Positions 47,238 through 58,383 of a stretch of DNA of 64,000 nucleotides are shown here, one piece after another. The notes beneath the pieces are model-generated. The model did no database searches, was not told where the DNA came from, and was given only the letters and a program-made list of their open reading frames with translations. Position numbers and translations under genes: made by a program. How positions within the stretch are numbered: the first letter of the stretch is position 1; every line of letters begins with the position of its first letter. The stretch is from Entomoplasma freundtii (GTDB lineage: Bacteria; Bacillota_I; Bacilli_A; Mycoplasmatales; Mycoplasmataceae), in assembly GCF_002804205.1 (NCBI RefSeq), contig NZ_CP024962.1, positions 124,001 to 188,000 on the forward strand, given 5' to 3'.

Positions 47238-47542
47238 TGCATTTAACTGAAGTAATTCAAAAACCAGTCTTAACTGAAAAAAGCTTTTTAGGACACCAAA
47301 ACGGCGTTTACACCTTCTTGGTTGCTAAAAAAGCTAACAAAACTCAAATTAAAAAAACTTTTGAAGAAATTTTCGAAGTAAAAGTCGCTTCAGTTCGTAC
47401 TGCTAACTATGATGGAAAAATCAAAGTTGCCGGACGTCGTGGCCGTGGTCAAAACTTTTCCGCAGGAAAAACTAATAACTACAAAAAAGCATTTATTACA
47501 TTAAAAGAAGGACAACAATTAGATGTCCTAAATGATTTATAG
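47237..47542 (+). CDS. rplW: 50S ribosomal protein L23
   Basis: Exit-tunnel rim protein that docks SRP and trigger factor. It has 101 residues with [11 protein letters not shown] near the start and [15 protein letters not shown]. The ATG overlaps the rplD stop; GAGGAGG inside the end of rplD is its ribosome site. Confidence 0.96.
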   Translation: MHLTEVIQKPVLTEKSFLGHQNGVYTFLVAKKANKTQIKKTFEEIFEVKVASVRTANYDGKIKVAGRRGRGQNFSAGKTNNYKKAFITLKEGQQLDVLNDL

Positions 47543-47606
47543 AAAAATCTTTCCCAAGATACCTATTGTAAATCAGACTTATTAAAAGCTATAGAAGGGA
47601 TTTAAT

Positions 47607-48446
<840 letters not shown>

Positions 48447-48458
48447 GAGGGAGAAGCA

Positions 48459-48725
48459 ATGTCTAGATCATTAAAAAAAGGTCCCTTTGTTGATGACTAT
48501 CTTTTGAAAAAGGTAGAAACAATGGGTGATAAAAAAGAAGTGATTAAAACTTGATCACGTCGTTCGACAATTTTCCCTCAATTTGTGGGTCATACTTTCG
48601 CGGTTTATAACGGGAAAGAATTTATTCCAGTTTATGTCACTGAAGATATGATTGGTCACAAACTTGGTGAGTTCTCACCAACTCGTAAGTTTGGTGGCCA
48701 TGGAAGTGACAAAGGAAAAAGATAG
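48459..48725 (+). CDS. rpsS: 30S ribosomal protein S19
   Basis: Head protein that contacts the large subunit. It has 88 residues, starts [17 protein letters not shown] and contains [15 protein letters not shown]. One UGA is Trp (KTWSRRS). The site AGGAGGGAG lies just after the rplB stop. Confidence 0.97.
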
Positions 48726-48737
48726 GAGAGTAGGCAA

Positions 48738-49076
48738 ATGGAAGCAAAAGCACAATTAAGCATGATTCGTATCTCTCCTCGTAAAGTTCGTTTAGTAGTA
48801 GATACCATTCGTAATAAACCAGTTTCACAAGCAGTTTCAATCCTAAACAATTTGGATAAAGCGGCTAGTGAACCAGTTTTAAAACTTTTAAACTCAGCTA
48901 TCGCTAACGCTGTTAATAACAACGGAATGGAAGCTGACCGTTTATACATCAAAACCGCTTATGTAAACGAAGGACCAACTTTAAAACGTTTCCGTCCTCG
49001 TGCACAAGGGCGCGCATTTGAAATTTTAAAAAGAACTAGTCACATCACAATTGTTGTTAGTGACGAAATGAAATAG
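48738..49076 (+). CDS. rplV: 50S ribosomal protein L22
   Basis: Exit-tunnel protein (macrolide resistance site in other bacteria). It has 112 residues with the start [18 protein letters not shown] and the tunnel loop [21 protein letters not shown] precedes the ATG. Confidence 0.97.
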   Translation: MEAKAQLSMIRISPRKVRLVVDTIRNKPVSQAVSILNNLDKAASEPVLKLLNSAIANAVNNNGMEADRLYIKTAYVNEGPTLKRFRPRAQGRAFEILKRTSHITIVVSDEMK

Positions 49077-49094
49077 GAAGGGCAGGATCAGAAT

Positions 49095-49883
49095 ATGGGA
49101 CAAAAAGTATCACCAAACGTTTTACGTTTAGGAATCAACCGTGATTGAGAAGAGCGTTGATATGCTGAAAAAGGTCAATACGTTACTTGATTAAATCAAG
49201 ATATTAAAATTCGTGAAACCTTAATGAAGCTCTTGAAAGACGCTGCCATTTCAAAAATCACAATTGAAAGAACTTCAAAGAATGTGACTTTAGTTATTAA
49301 AACTGCTCGTCCAGCAATGGTAATGGGTGAAAATAATAAACGCCTTGAAGACATTACTCTAGCAGTTCGCAAGATTTTGAAAGATCGTAAAATCCAAATT
49401 AACATCAAAGTTGTGGCTGTTGAACATCCAGATGGCGATGCTGCTTTGGTAGCACGTTGAATTGGAGAACAAATTACCAACCGTGCTTCATTTAGAACAG
49501 TACAAAAATTAGCAATTCGTCGTGCCTTGAAAACACCAGGAGTTAAAGGAATTAAAACTTCAGTTTCTGGTCGTCTTGGGGGCGTAGAAATGGCTCGTAC
49601 CGAGGGTTATCTAGAAGGTTCAGTACCATTGGCAACTCTTCGCGCCAATATTGACTACGCACTTTACGAAGCTAAAACAACTTATGGTCAAATCGGAGTT
49701 AAAGTTTGAATTAACCATGGGGAAGTGTTGGAAAAGAAACGTTCAAACAACTTTCACACTAACACTAACACCCATAACTCAAACTACAACTCTAACCGTA
49801 ATGCAAAAGTAGCTCACGAAAATGGAAATGGTAACATTAACCGCCAAGGGAGCAAAGAAGAAGTAAAGGGAGGAACAAGATAG
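49095..49883 (+). CDS. rpsC: 30S ribosomal protein S3 with Asn-rich C-terminal tail
   Basis: mRNA entry-channel protein. It has 262 residues, about 40 more than usual. The normal fold (start [22 protein letters not shown], with UGA as Trp, and the KH-domain segment [15 protein letters not shown]) ends near the common INHGEVL. The extra tail ([18 protein letters not shown] and on) is rich in Asn, Thr and His and appears disordered. Strong AGGAAGGGCAGGA before the ATG. The tail may contact mRNA or be simple expansion. Confidence 0.95.
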
Positions 49884-49884
49884 T

Positions 49885-50304
49885 ATGTTAATGCCCAAAA
49901 AAACAAAATATCGTAAACCTCACCGCGTTAGTTATGAAGGAAAAACCAAAGGGGCAAAAAAAGTTGATTTTGGTGAATATGGGTTAATGGCTCTTGATGG
50001 GGCATGAATTGATGACCATCAAATTGAAGCAGCCCGTGTTGCAATGACGCGTTACATGAAACGTGATGGAAAAGTATGAGTTCGTATTTTCCCACAATTA
50101 TCACGTACAAAAAAACCTGCTGAAGTACGTATGGGATCTGGAAAAGGGAACCCTGAATCGTGAGTGGCAGTTGTTAAAAAAGGGACAGTTATGTTTGAAA
50201 TCGCAGGGGTAAGCGAGGAAATCGCTCGTGAAGCTTTGCGTTTAGCAATGCATAAATTGCCTATCAAATGTAAATTTGTGAAAAGAGGTGAGTTAAATGG
50301 CTAA
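49885..50304 (+). CDS. rplP: 50S ribosomal protein L16
   Basis: Organises the aminoacyl-tRNA site of the large subunit. It has 139 residues. The start [14 protein letters not shown] matches the family, favouring the ATG at 49885 over 49891. It overlaps the start of rpmC by eight bases. UGA encodes Trp in the KVWVRIFP and ESWVAVV segments. Confidence 0.96.
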
Positions 50305-50698
50305 AACCACAATGAAACATATGGAAGAATTACGTCTTAAACCAGTGGATGAATTACTAGTTACTGGTGAGAACTTCCGTGCCGAACTTTTTGCTTTAAA
50401 ATTTCAAGCCGCTGTTGGAAGTTTAGAAAAAACTCACCGTATTAACGAATTGAAAAAAGAAATCGCTCGTATTGAGTTAGTCTTAGGAGAAAAACGCCGT
50501 GCTGGTGAAAATGTCAATAAGACTCTAAAGGGTGATTACCAAAAAGCGGTTGCTGAAGCTGAAAAAACCGGTAAAGCAGTTCGCAAAAAACAACTTGAAA
50601 AACTTGAAGAATTACAAAAAGAACAATTCGGTGGTCTAGATGAAGAAGCGCTTGCAGAAGCGATGAAAAATGGGGAAGATGAAGGAGTCAACAAATAA
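50297..50698 (+). CDS. rpmC: 50S ribosomal protein L29 with long C-terminal extension
   Basis: Exit-site protein. The normal L29 (about 65 residues) is recognised by [20 protein letters not shown] and the following [10 protein letters not shown]. About 60 further residues follow, almost all charged and helical ([20 protein letters not shown] and on), likely an amphipathic helix or coiled coil at the tunnel exit. Total 133 residues. The TAA overlaps the rpsQ ATG by one base. Confidence 0.93.
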   Translation: MAKTTMKHMEELRLKPVDELLVTGENFRAELFALKFQAAVGSLEKTHRINELKKEIARIELVLGEKRRAGENVNKTLKGDYQKAVAEAEKTGKAVRKKQLEKLEELQKEQFGGLDEEALAEAMKNGEDEGVNK

Positions 50699-50955
50699 TG
50701 GAAAGAAATAAACGAAGAGTTCTTGTTGGGACTGTAGTCTCAGACAAGATGGATAAAACAATTACCGTTTTAGTTGAAACTTACAAAAACCACCCAATCT
50801 ACCACAAACGTATGAAATATTCAAAAAAATATAAAGCACATGACGAACACGAAATTGCCAAAATCGGGGACAAAGTAGAAATTATGGAAACCCGTCCATT
50901 GGCAGCCACTAAAAACTTCCGTTTAGTGAAAGTTGTAGAAAAAGCTGTGTTATAG
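50698..50955 (+). CDS. rpsQ: 30S ribosomal protein S17
   Basis: Binds 16S rRNA 5' domain. It has 85 residues with [17 protein letters not shown] and [15 protein letters not shown]. The start overlaps the stop of rpmC. Confidence 0.96.
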   Translation: MERNKRRVLVGTVVSDKMDKTITVLVETYKNHPIYHKRMKYSKKYKAHDEHEIAKIGDKVEIMETRPLAATKNFRLVKVVEKAVL

Positions 50956-50964
50956 GAGCGCACC

Positions 50965-51333
50965 ATGATTCAAAATTTATCTGTTTTAAAAGTCGCTGAT
51001 AACTCAGGGGCAAAAGAAGTTCGTGTCATTCGTGTACTTGGAGGATCGAAACGTAGATCTGCTCAAATTGGTGATATTGTCGTAGCTTCAGTACTTGCAG
51101 CTATTCCAGGGGCACCAGTGAAAAAAGGCCAAGTTGTAAAAGTGGTTATTGTTCGCACTAACCGTGAATTACGTCGCGAAGATGGAACTTATATTAAGTT
51201 TTCAGAAAACGCCGGAGTTTTAGTCAAAGAAGACAAAACTCCAAGAGGAACTCGTATTTTTGGACCGATTCCTCGTGAAATTAAAGAGGCTGGCTTTACG
51301 AAAATTGCTTCGTTAGCGCCAGAAGTATTGTAG
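50965..51333 (+). CDS. rplN: 50S ribosomal protein L14
   Basis: Inter-subunit bridge protein. It has 122 residues with the start [19 protein letters not shown] and [21 protein letters not shown] precedes the ATG. Confidence 0.97.
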   Translation: MIQNLSVLKVADNSGAKEVRVIRVLGGSKRRSAQIGDIVVASVLAAIPGAPVKKGQVVKVVIVRTNRELRREDGTYIKFSENAGVLVKEDKTPRGTRIFGPIPREIKEAGFTKIASLAPEVL

Positions 51334-51346
51334 GAGGGTGAGCATA

Positions 51347-51664
51347 ATGGCAAAGACAAAATTAAAAAAAGGTGACTTAGTCAAAGTTATCGCTGGTGCT
51401 CACAAAGGTGAACAAGGACCAATTACTTGAATTTCTAAAGACAAAAAATTTGTCTCAGTGCAAGGAATTGAAATCTTGAAACATGTGAAACCTTCAAATT
51501 CGGAACCTGACGGAGGAATTAAACCAATTCCTGCTAAGATGAATATCTCAAACGTCGGAATGCTTGATCCAAAACGTAAAGAAGCAACCACACGAATTGG
51601 TTACGAAATCCGTGATGGGAAGAAAATCCGTATTAGTCGTAAAACAAATCACGAGTTCAAATAG
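51347..51664 (+). CDS. rplX: 50S ribosomal protein L24
   Basis: Assembly initiator of the large subunit. It has 105 residues with the KOW motif [18 protein letters not shown] and SNVGMLDP later. One UGA is Trp. TAGGAGGGTG precedes the ATG. Confidence 0.96.
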
Positions 51665-51678
51665 GAGGCGAAGACACA

Positions 51679-52221
51679 ATGAAATCAAAATTACAAGAAA
51701 CATATACAACTACAGTTGTGCCAAGCTTAATGGAAGAACGTGGTTATAAATCAATTATGCAAGTACCGAAGCTAACAAAAATCGTCATTAACATGGGGAT
51801 TGGTGATGCTTCTACTGATAGTAAAAAACTAGATCAAGCAGTAAGCGAATTAATGGCTATTACTGGTCAAAAACCAGTGACTACGAAAGCTAAAAAATCA
51901 CTTGCTGTCTTCAAATTACGTGAAGGAATGCCAATCGGAACAAAAGTTACTTTACGTGGGAAAAAGATGTATGACTTCTTTGATAAATTAGTAAATGTCG
52001 GTTTACCACGTGTTCGTGATTTCCGCGGAACTCCACGCCATTCCTTTGATGGTTTTGGAAACTATACTTTAGGAATTAAAGAACAAATCATTTTCCCAGA
52101 AATTGATTACGATAAAGTCCAACGCTTAAGAGGAATGGACATTACCATTGTCACTAACGCAAAAACTAATGAAGAAGCTTACGCGTTATTGGAAAAAATG
52201 GGAATGCCATTTAATAAATAG
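51679..52221 (+). CDS. rplE: 50S ribosomal protein L5
   Basis: 5S rRNA-binding protein. It has 180 residues with [12 protein letters not shown] and [12 protein letters not shown], and ends in [23 protein letters not shown] precedes the ATG. Confidence 0.97.
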   Translation: MKSKLQETYTTTVVPSLMEERGYKSIMQVPKLTKIVINMGIGDASTDSKKLDQAVSELMAITGQKPVTTKAKKSLAVFKLREGMPIGTKVTLRGKKMYDFFDKLVNVGLPRVRDFRGTPRHSFDGFGNYTLGIKEQIIFPEIDYDKVQRLRGMDITIVTNAKTNEEAYALLEKMGMPFNK

Positions 52222-52242
52222 AACAACGGAGGTTGATAACGC

Positions 52243-52428
52243 ATGGCAAAAAAATCTTTAAAAGTTAAACAAAATAAACACCACAAATTTAGCGTCCGTA
52301 ACTACACCCGTTGTATGAAATGCGGCCGTCCGCACGCTGTCTTAAAAAAATTCGGTATTTGCCGTCTATGCTTTAGAAAATATGCATATGAAGGCCAAAT
52401 TCCTGGTATTAAGAAAGCTTCATGATAG
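52243..52428 (+). CDS. rpsN: 30S ribosomal protein S14, zinc-binding type
   Basis: Small head protein. It has 61 residues, the short form with an intact zinc ribbon C24-C27-C40-C43 ([15 protein letters not shown]). The final UGA before TAG is Trp. ACGGAGGTTG precedes the ATG. Confidence 0.96.
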
Positions 52429-52453
52429 ATAGGGATGGAAAGGAATTAAATAT

Positions 52454-52846
52454 ATGACTACTGATGTAATTGCAGATATGCTAACTCGAATTCGAAATGC
52501 AAACCAAAGATATTTAAAAACTGTTGAAATCCCTGGAAGCAAAATGAAATTAGAGATTGCTAAAATCTTAAAAGAAGAAGGATTCATTTCAAACTACAAA
52601 GTTACTGAAAGTGAAGCCAAGAAAAAAATTGTGATTGATCTAAAATATAAAAACAAAACTCGTGTTATCCAAGGATTAAAGAAAATTTCAAAACCTGGCT
52701 TAAGAGTTTACGCTCCAGCCAACGAAATTCCTCAAGTTTTAAATGGCTTAGGAATCGCAATCGTTTCAACTTCAAAGGGAATCATGACTGACAAACAAGC
52801 TCGTCAAAACCAAGTTGGTGGCGAAGTGCTTGCCTTTGTTTGATAG
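52454..52846 (+). CDS. rpsH: 30S ribosomal protein S8
   Basis: Binds central 16S rRNA and in several bacteria represses the spc operon. It has 130 residues (start [17 protein letters not shown], late [13 protein letters not shown]) and ends in AFVW, with UGA as Trp. Confidence 0.96.
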
Positions 52847-52871
52847 ATAGTTGATAGGAGAAGAATAAAAT

Positions 52872-53420
52872 ATGTCACGTATCGGAAATCGTCTTTTATC
52901 AATTCCTGAAGGGGTTGAAGTTACACTAGAACCAAATAACACTGTTATTGTTAAAGGTCCAAAGGGAGAATTGAGCCAAAAATTCTCACCTTTAATTACT
53001 ATTGAAATAGATCAAGAATCACGCACTGTCAAAACTCTACGTGCTAACGAAATCAAACATACCAAACAATTACATGGAACTACCAATTCATTAATTGCTG
53101 GAATGCTTGAAGGAGTTTCAAAAGGTTTTGAAAAAAACTTACAAATCGTTGGGGTTGGTTACAAAGCTAACTTAAACGGGAAAAAACTTGGTTTGAGTTT
53201 AGGTTTCTCTCATCCGGTGGAATGTGAAATTCCGGAAGGATTAACAGTTGAGGTACCAAAACCAACCAACATTATTATTCGTGGAATTAACAAACAACTA
53301 GTTGGTGAATTTGCGGCAAACATTCGTGCTTACCGAAAACCAGAACCATATAAAGGTAAAGGAATCAAATACGCTGACGAAAAAATTATTCGTAAGGAAG
53401 GAAAAGCAGCCGGTAAATAG
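52872..53420 (+). CDS. rplF: 50S ribosomal protein L6
   Basis: Binds near the sarcin-ricin loop. It has 182 residues with [16 protein letters not shown] at the start and [15 protein letters not shown] near the end. TAGGAGAAG precedes the ATG. Confidence 0.97.
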   Translation: MSRIGNRLLSIPEGVEVTLEPNNTVIVKGPKGELSQKFSPLITIEIDQESRTVKTLRANEIKHTKQLHGTTNSLIAGMLEGVSKGFEKNLQIVGVGYKANLNGKKLGLSLGFSHPVECEIPEGLTVEVPKPTNIIIRGINKQLVGEFAANIRAYRKPEPYKGKGIKYADEKIIRKEGKAAGK

Positions 53421-53444
53421 GCTTGCGCAAAGGTGAAGTAAACA

Positions 53445-53795
53445 ATGAAATTTGCAAAACAAGAAGCGCGTAAACGTCGCCATTACCGTGTGCGTACTAA
53501 GATTTCAGGAACTTCAAGCCGTCCACGCTTGAATGTCTTTAAATCAAATACCAACTTTTACGCCCAAATAATTGATGACACCACTGGTCGTACACTAGTA
53601 AGCGCTTCATCAATGAAGATGGATCTTCCATCAAAATCAAATATTAAAGCTGCTGAAAGCGTAGGGGCTGAAGTAGCTAAAAAAGCTTTAGCAGCAAACA
53701 TCACTGAAGTTGTCTTTGACCGTGGGGGATACCAATACCATGGTAAAGTAAAAGCTTTCGCTGATGCAGCCAGAGCAGCGGGATTAAAATTCTAG
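53445..53795 (+). CDS. rplR: 50S ribosomal protein L18
   Basis: 5S rRNA-binding protein. It has 116 residues with [18 protein letters not shown] and the end [21 protein letters not shown] lies before the ATG. Confidence 0.97.
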   Translation: MKFAKQEARKRRHYRVRTKISGTSSRPRLNVFKSNTNFYAQIIDDTTGRTLVSASSMKMDLPSKSNIKAAESVGAEVAKKALAANITEVVFDRGGYQYHGKVKAFADAARAAGLKF

Positions 53796-53815
53796 AAAGG
53801 CAAAAGGCAAAAATA

Positions 53816-54640
53816 ATGAGTGAAGAAAAAAACATTAATGTTAATGCGGGCCAAGTAAGTCGCAATCCCAATGCCCAAACACAATCACGTCCAAACACTA
53901 ATAACTTTAACCGTGATCGTGCGCGTCGTCCAGGGACTGGTACTGGCGCTGGTACTGGTAACTTTGGTCAATTCCAAGGTCCTCAATCAGGATCGGGTCC
54001 AACTTCAGGAGACCGTCGTCGTCCTGGTGGACAAGGCCAAGGGCCAAGAGGCCGTGGTGGACGTGGTCCTCGTGGTTTCAATGATCGTCCTAAAGATGAT
54101 TTTGAAGAAAAAGTAGTTACTATCCGTCGTGTAACTAAAGTTACTAAAGGAGGACGCCATTTCCGTTTTGCTGCGGTTGTCGTTGTCGGTAACAAAAAAG
54201 GCCAAGTTGGTTTAGGAACTGGAAAAGCAAATGAAGTTCCTGATGCAATTAAAAAAGCAGTCAAAGAAGCTAAAAAGAACTTAATTCGTGTGCCAATGCG
54301 CGGAACTACTGTTCCTCACGAAATTTTAGGAACCTACGGAGCAGGTAAGGTTTTAATCAAACCTGCTAAAGAAGGGGCTGGATTAATCGCTGGAGGGCCA
54401 GTTCGTGCTGTTGTCGAACTAGCTGGTATTGGAGATATTTATACTAAATCATTAGGATCACATGCTCCAATTAACATGATTCGTGCTGCTTTAGATGGTT
54501 TGTCAAGAATGCAAACTTATGCTACAACCCAAGAACTTCGTTTTGGGAAAGTAAAGAATAACGAAGTAAAAACTGAAGAAGCGGTTGCTAAACCAAAAGA
54601 AGTCGCAACTGCTGCTGCTAATAATGCGGTTACAAAATAG
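53816..54640 (+). CDS. rpsE: 30S ribosomal protein S5 with long RG-rich N-terminal extension
   Basis: mRNA-entry helicase protein of the small subunit. It has 274 residues against about 166 usually. The normal protein begins near [19 protein letters not shown] (about residue 97). The 95 residues before it are low complexity: Asn/Gln-rich, then GTGTGAGTG, then Gly-Arg repeats ([10 protein letters not shown]). Such RG-rich segments bind RNA or mediate weak contacts. A shorter Ala-rich tail closes the protein. The start is supported by AAAGGCAAAAGG, and no alternative start inside the extension has a better site. L30 (rpmD) is absent after it, as in other Mollicutes. Confidence 0.94.
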   Translation: MSEEKNINVNAGQVSRNPNAQTQSRPNTNNFNRDRARRPGTGTGAGTGNFGQFQGPQSGSGPTSGDRRRPGGQGQGPRGRGGRGPRGFNDRPKDDFEEKVVTIRRVTKVTKGGRHFRFAAVVVVGNKKGQVGLGTGKANEVPDAIKKAVKEAKKNLIRVPMRGTTVPHEILGTYGAGKVLIKPAKEGAGLIAGGPVRAVVELAGIGDIYTKSLGSHAPINMIRAALDGLSRMQTYATTQELRFGKVKNNEVKTEEAVAKPKEVATAAANNAVTK

Positions 54641-54649
54641 GAGGTTTTG

Positions 54650-55087
54650 ATGAAATTACATGAGTTAAAATATACACCTGGTAGTCAAACAAAACCAACC
54701 CGTGTTGGCCGTGGAATGGCTTCAGGAAAAGGAAAAACCGCAACGCGTGGTCATAAAGGACAAAATTCGCGTTCTGGTGGAGGAGTACGTCCAGGCTTTG
54801 AAGGAGGGCAAACACCATTGTTCCGCCGTCTACCAAAGATTGGGTTCACCTCGCCAAATCAAAAAGAATATGTTTTAATTAATTTAGAACAAATTGACAA
54901 ACTTGGTTTAACAGAAGTGAACCACGAAACCTTACTTGCCAAAAGAGTCATTAAAAATGACAAACAACTTGTAAAAGTTTTGGGTAAAGGTACGCTAAAC
55001 CACAAAGTTAATGTCAAAGTTAATAAAATCTCTCAATCAGCCCAAAAAGCGATTGAAGCATTGGGAGGAATAGTCGAGGTGATTTAG
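54650..55087 (+). CDS. rplO: 50S ribosomal protein L15
   Basis: Late assembly protein. It has 145 residues with the start [13 protein letters not shown] and [26 protein letters not shown] lies at the end of rpsE. The gene ends at TAG 55085-55087, immediately before the secY ATG. Confidence 0.96.
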   Translation: MKLHELKYTPGSQTKPTRVGRGMASGKGKTATRGHKGQNSRSGGGVRPGFEGGQTPLFRRLPKIGFTSPNQKEYVLINLEQIDKLGLTEVNHETLLAKRVIKNDKQLVKVLGKGTLNHKVNVKVNKISQSAQKAIEALGGIVEVI

Positions 55088-56605
55088 ATGGTATGAGGAG
55101 GAAAAGGAGTACATGAAGGGGTTAAACCTTCACGTGCCGCAAACCACGCAAAAAAACAAGATCAGCCCCAAAAAGGTCGCTTGTTTTCCATCAAAAAAAC
55201 TTCGCAAAAAACAAATGATTTTCAAAAGCCTAATTTTTTTGTGAAAAACAAAGATTTGCTTTTGCGAATCATTTTTACTATTTTAATCCTTGTTTTGATT
55301 CGAGCTGGAATGTATTTAACAGTTCCGGGAATCCATATTTCTAAGGATTACGAAGAAAAAATTTCGGATATCCAATTCTTCCAATTACTCGCTACTTTAG
55401 GGGGAGGAAGCATTGGAAAATTCTCAATCCTTGCTTTAGGAGTCTCACCCTACATTACGGCTTCGATTATTGTTCAGTTATTATCGACTGATGTAATTCC
55501 AGTGTTAACTCGGTGAACCAGATCGGGAGAGCGGGGACGACGTAAACTAGATAAATTGACAAAAATCCTGATGATTCCCTTTGCCATTATGCAAGGAGAA
55601 GCAACTGTCTTTACATTAATTTCCCAAGGACTAATTACTCCAAAATGAGAAGGAGGGCTCCAAGCGGAAAATGGTATTGGACCAGCCGCTTTCTACTACA
55701 TTTTGATTCCGGTAATCATGCTAGCTGGAAGTTTCTTCATGCTATGATTGGCAGACCAAATTACCGTCCGTGGGGTTGGTAACGGGGTTTCAATTATCAT
55801 TTTCTTAGGAATTATTAGCACAATGCCAACCAATTTTAAGGCCACTTTCCAATTTTGGGTTGCCAAATCTGGGGAACAAGCAAACATCTTTTTTGATGGT
55901 CTCTTGAAATTTATCATTTATGTGGTTGTTTTCTTCTTAATCATCTTCGTCGTTGTTCTGATGAACGAAGCGGAACGGAAAATTCCTATTCAACAAACTG
56001 GAGCTGGTTTAGTGGATAGTCGCGATCATACGCCATATCTTCCTTTGAAGATTAATAATGCCGGAGTAATTCCAGTTATCTTTGCCTCGGCCATTATTTC
56101 TACTCCAGTGACAATTGCCCAAATTGTGGCAGCAACAAATCCAAGTTCTGGTTTTGTTCGCTTTACTCAAGTATATTTATCATTTGACACTTGGTGAGGA
56201 ATTGGTTTATATTCAGTCTTGACAATTCTCTTTACATTCTTGTATGCGCAAGTGCAAATCAACCCAGAAAAAGTTGCTGAAAACTTCCAAAAATCAGGAA
56301 CATTTATTCCCGGAATTAAACCTGGGAAGGAAACTGAAAAATTCTTGGTAGGAACAATTAACCGATTATCGATTATTGGAGCCCTTTTCTTGGCTATTAT
56401 TGCGGTGTTGCCATACATCATTTCGAAATTGACAAGTTTACCGTCAAACTTAGCGATTGGAGGAACAGGACTAATTATTGTTATTTCTGTCGCCCTCCAA
56501 ACCCTTCAACAAATTAAAGGGCGTTTAGTCCAACAAAATTTAATTGAGAAAAAGCGAGAAAATTTTGTTGAAGAAAGCCAAAACCAACAAAGTCATATTT
56601 GATAA
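55088..56605 (+). CDS. secY: Protein translocase subunit SecY
   Basis: Channel of the Sec translocon, which must export the signal-peptide proteins of this window. The 505-residue product has a basic N-terminal extension of about 50 residues, then about ten helices; RAGMYLTVPGIHIS, LALGVSPYITASIIVQLL and the cytoplasmic RKIPIQQTGAG-like segment are typical. The start at 55088 has GAGGTGAT six bases upstream, inside the end of rplO, and uses UGA as Trp at codon 3. The ATG at 55113 is out of frame. It is the last gene of the operon. Confidence 0.94.
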
Positions 56606-56650
56606 TCAAATTGCGACTTGGCTCTTCAAAACTTTAACGCGCTAATATTA

Positions 56651-56683
56651 AAAAGAACTAGGAAAAACCTAGTTCTTTTTTTA
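56651..56683 (+). terminator. Intrinsic terminator of the S10-spc operon
   Basis: AAAAGAACTAGG pairs with CCTAGTTCTTTT across five A, followed by more T. It ends the operon right after secY. Confidence 0.85.
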
Positions 56684-56740
56684 TGAAAAACTATGGTTCG
56701 CTCTTTTGAAAGAGGGATAAGGTTAAAATAAAAATATAAC

Positions 56741-56758
56741 TAGCACATTTTCGTGCTA
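56741..56758. promoter_or_regulatory. Palindrome ahead of the GH32 gene
   Basis: TAGCAC (56741-56746) and GTGCTA (56753-56758) flank ATTTTC. A run of six T follows, then a further TCGTGCTA. TATAAC just upstream is a possible -10 box. It may be an operator over the start site or a short attenuator hairpin. Confidence 0.45.
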
Positions 56759-56826
56759 CTTTTTTCGTGCTAATAATCATTTATAAATCTCAAAGTTTTC
56801 GGCAAACAAAAAGGGGGGTCTCATTA

Positions 56827-58281
56827 ATGAAAGAACAACACGACTGAATCACACGTGGAGATTTATCGCTATTTTATAAATTACATCAAGAAGATAAAGG
56901 CAATTGGTATACCAATAAATTTCACTTAACAAGTTACGCCGGTGCTCTCTATGACCCCAACGGTTTGATTTACTATAAGGGTTGATACTATATTTTTTTC
57001 CAAAACTGTCCTTTTAGTGATGAGCGCCTAATTCCTTCTTGAGGTTTATATATGACCACTGACTTTATCCATTATGATTATCAAGGTTTGACGATAACGC
57101 CTTCATGTCAATATGACAAAGATGGGGCTTATTCTGGTCATGCCTTCATTGAAGCTGGCCAACTATATTTTTACTATTCTGGCTTAGTGCAACTTCAAGA
57201 GGAATTAGAAACTACTTTTGTTATGAAAGCTCAACTAAACTTAAAGAAACAAACCACAAGAAAAACTATGCTTTTTGGACAAGACTTAAGTGTTTACTCT
57301 GGTTATTTTCATGACCCAATGATTTTTGAAAAAAATGGGGGCCATTACATGTTGAATGGTGCCCAATCAAAGCATAAAAAAGGCTTAATTAGCCTCTATG
57401 GAGCCGAAGACCGTAAACTAATGGTTTGACACTCCGTTCACCCCTTAGAATGGCCTAATTTAAGCCATTTAGAGCCCTTAAGAGTAGAAGCGCCTGGATA
57501 TATCAAAGATAACGGGAATGATAATGAATATTTGTATTTTAGTACGGTTGCTAAAACTAAGGGTCTAGAAGGAAGAAAAACTTGGTATCAAAAAGGAAAA
57601 TTTAATAAAATAATGGAGTTTGAGAGTCATGGACCTTTAAAACTTTTTGATAAAGGTCTCGATTTCTATGCTCCCCAATTTTTCCAAAACTGTCCTAACC
57701 AAAACATTACCCTTGGTTGACTCGGAAACCCAGCTTCCAAAATCAGCAAGACCTTGCCTAATAATTGGTTAAGCCAATTATCATTACCCCGTGAAGTGAC
57801 GTGAGTGAATGGTGTCATGTACCAACAACCGGCGAACCAACTCAAAAAATTACGTGTCAAAACTTTATCATGAGGTAAAAAAATTACTTATCCTAATGGC
57901 TTAATCGAAATAAAAGTTGACCAAATTGAAAAGGATGATTTCTTTCTAAAAATCCACAATAGTAAACATGAAGCTCTTCAGGTAACTTATCAAAAAGGCC
58001 TTTTAGAAATTAATCGTACCGACATGACTCTTAAAGATGCCTTTAATTTGCCCCCGCTTCAAAAAATTGCTATCGACAAAATCAATAATCTTCGACTTTT
58101 GGTTGATCGTTCTTGTCTCGAAATTTTTATTAATGATGGGGAACATTCGGTATCCGTTCTTTTTTATGTTTTGAATCATACCACGATTGAAACGGACCTT
58201 ACTGGTGGAGAAGCTTACCAATTGAAAGGTTTTAGTTTGCAAGAAGAGAATACGTTATTTTTAAATTCTTTAAATCATTAA
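56827..58281 (+). CDS. Glycoside hydrolase family 32 protein (sucrose/fructan hydrolase-like)
   Basis: A 484-residue cytoplasmic protein related to sucrose-6-phosphate hydrolase (ScrB/SacA). The nucleophile motif is GALYDPNG (D43), where the family has GWMNDPNG. FHDP replaces FRDP. EAP replaces ECP, so the acid-base Glu is kept. DFYAPQ, LPREVTW and the C-terminal VDRSCLEIFINDGE are clear. UGA codons are Trp. GGGGGG before the start serves as ribosome site. No sucrose PTS gene lies in the window. The altered motifs make the substrate uncertain. Confidence 0.82.
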
Positions 58282-58332
58282 AAACTAGTTTCTTCGACGG
58301 AGCAAGCCTTTAGTCTTATCGCCTTTTGAAGC

Positions 58333-58359
58333 TTTATCGGCTATAATAAAGCCGATAAA
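58333..58359. promoter_or_regulatory. Palindrome enclosing the -10 box of the HAD gene at 58384
   Basis: TTTATCGGCT (58333-58342) and AGCCGATAAA (58350-58359) are exact complements. The seven bases between them complete a perfect TATAAT (58342-58347). A regulator bound here would cover the promoter. A clear -35 box is not seen. Confidence 0.55.
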
Positions 58360-58383
58360 CAAAGATAAGGGAGACTGAGTATT

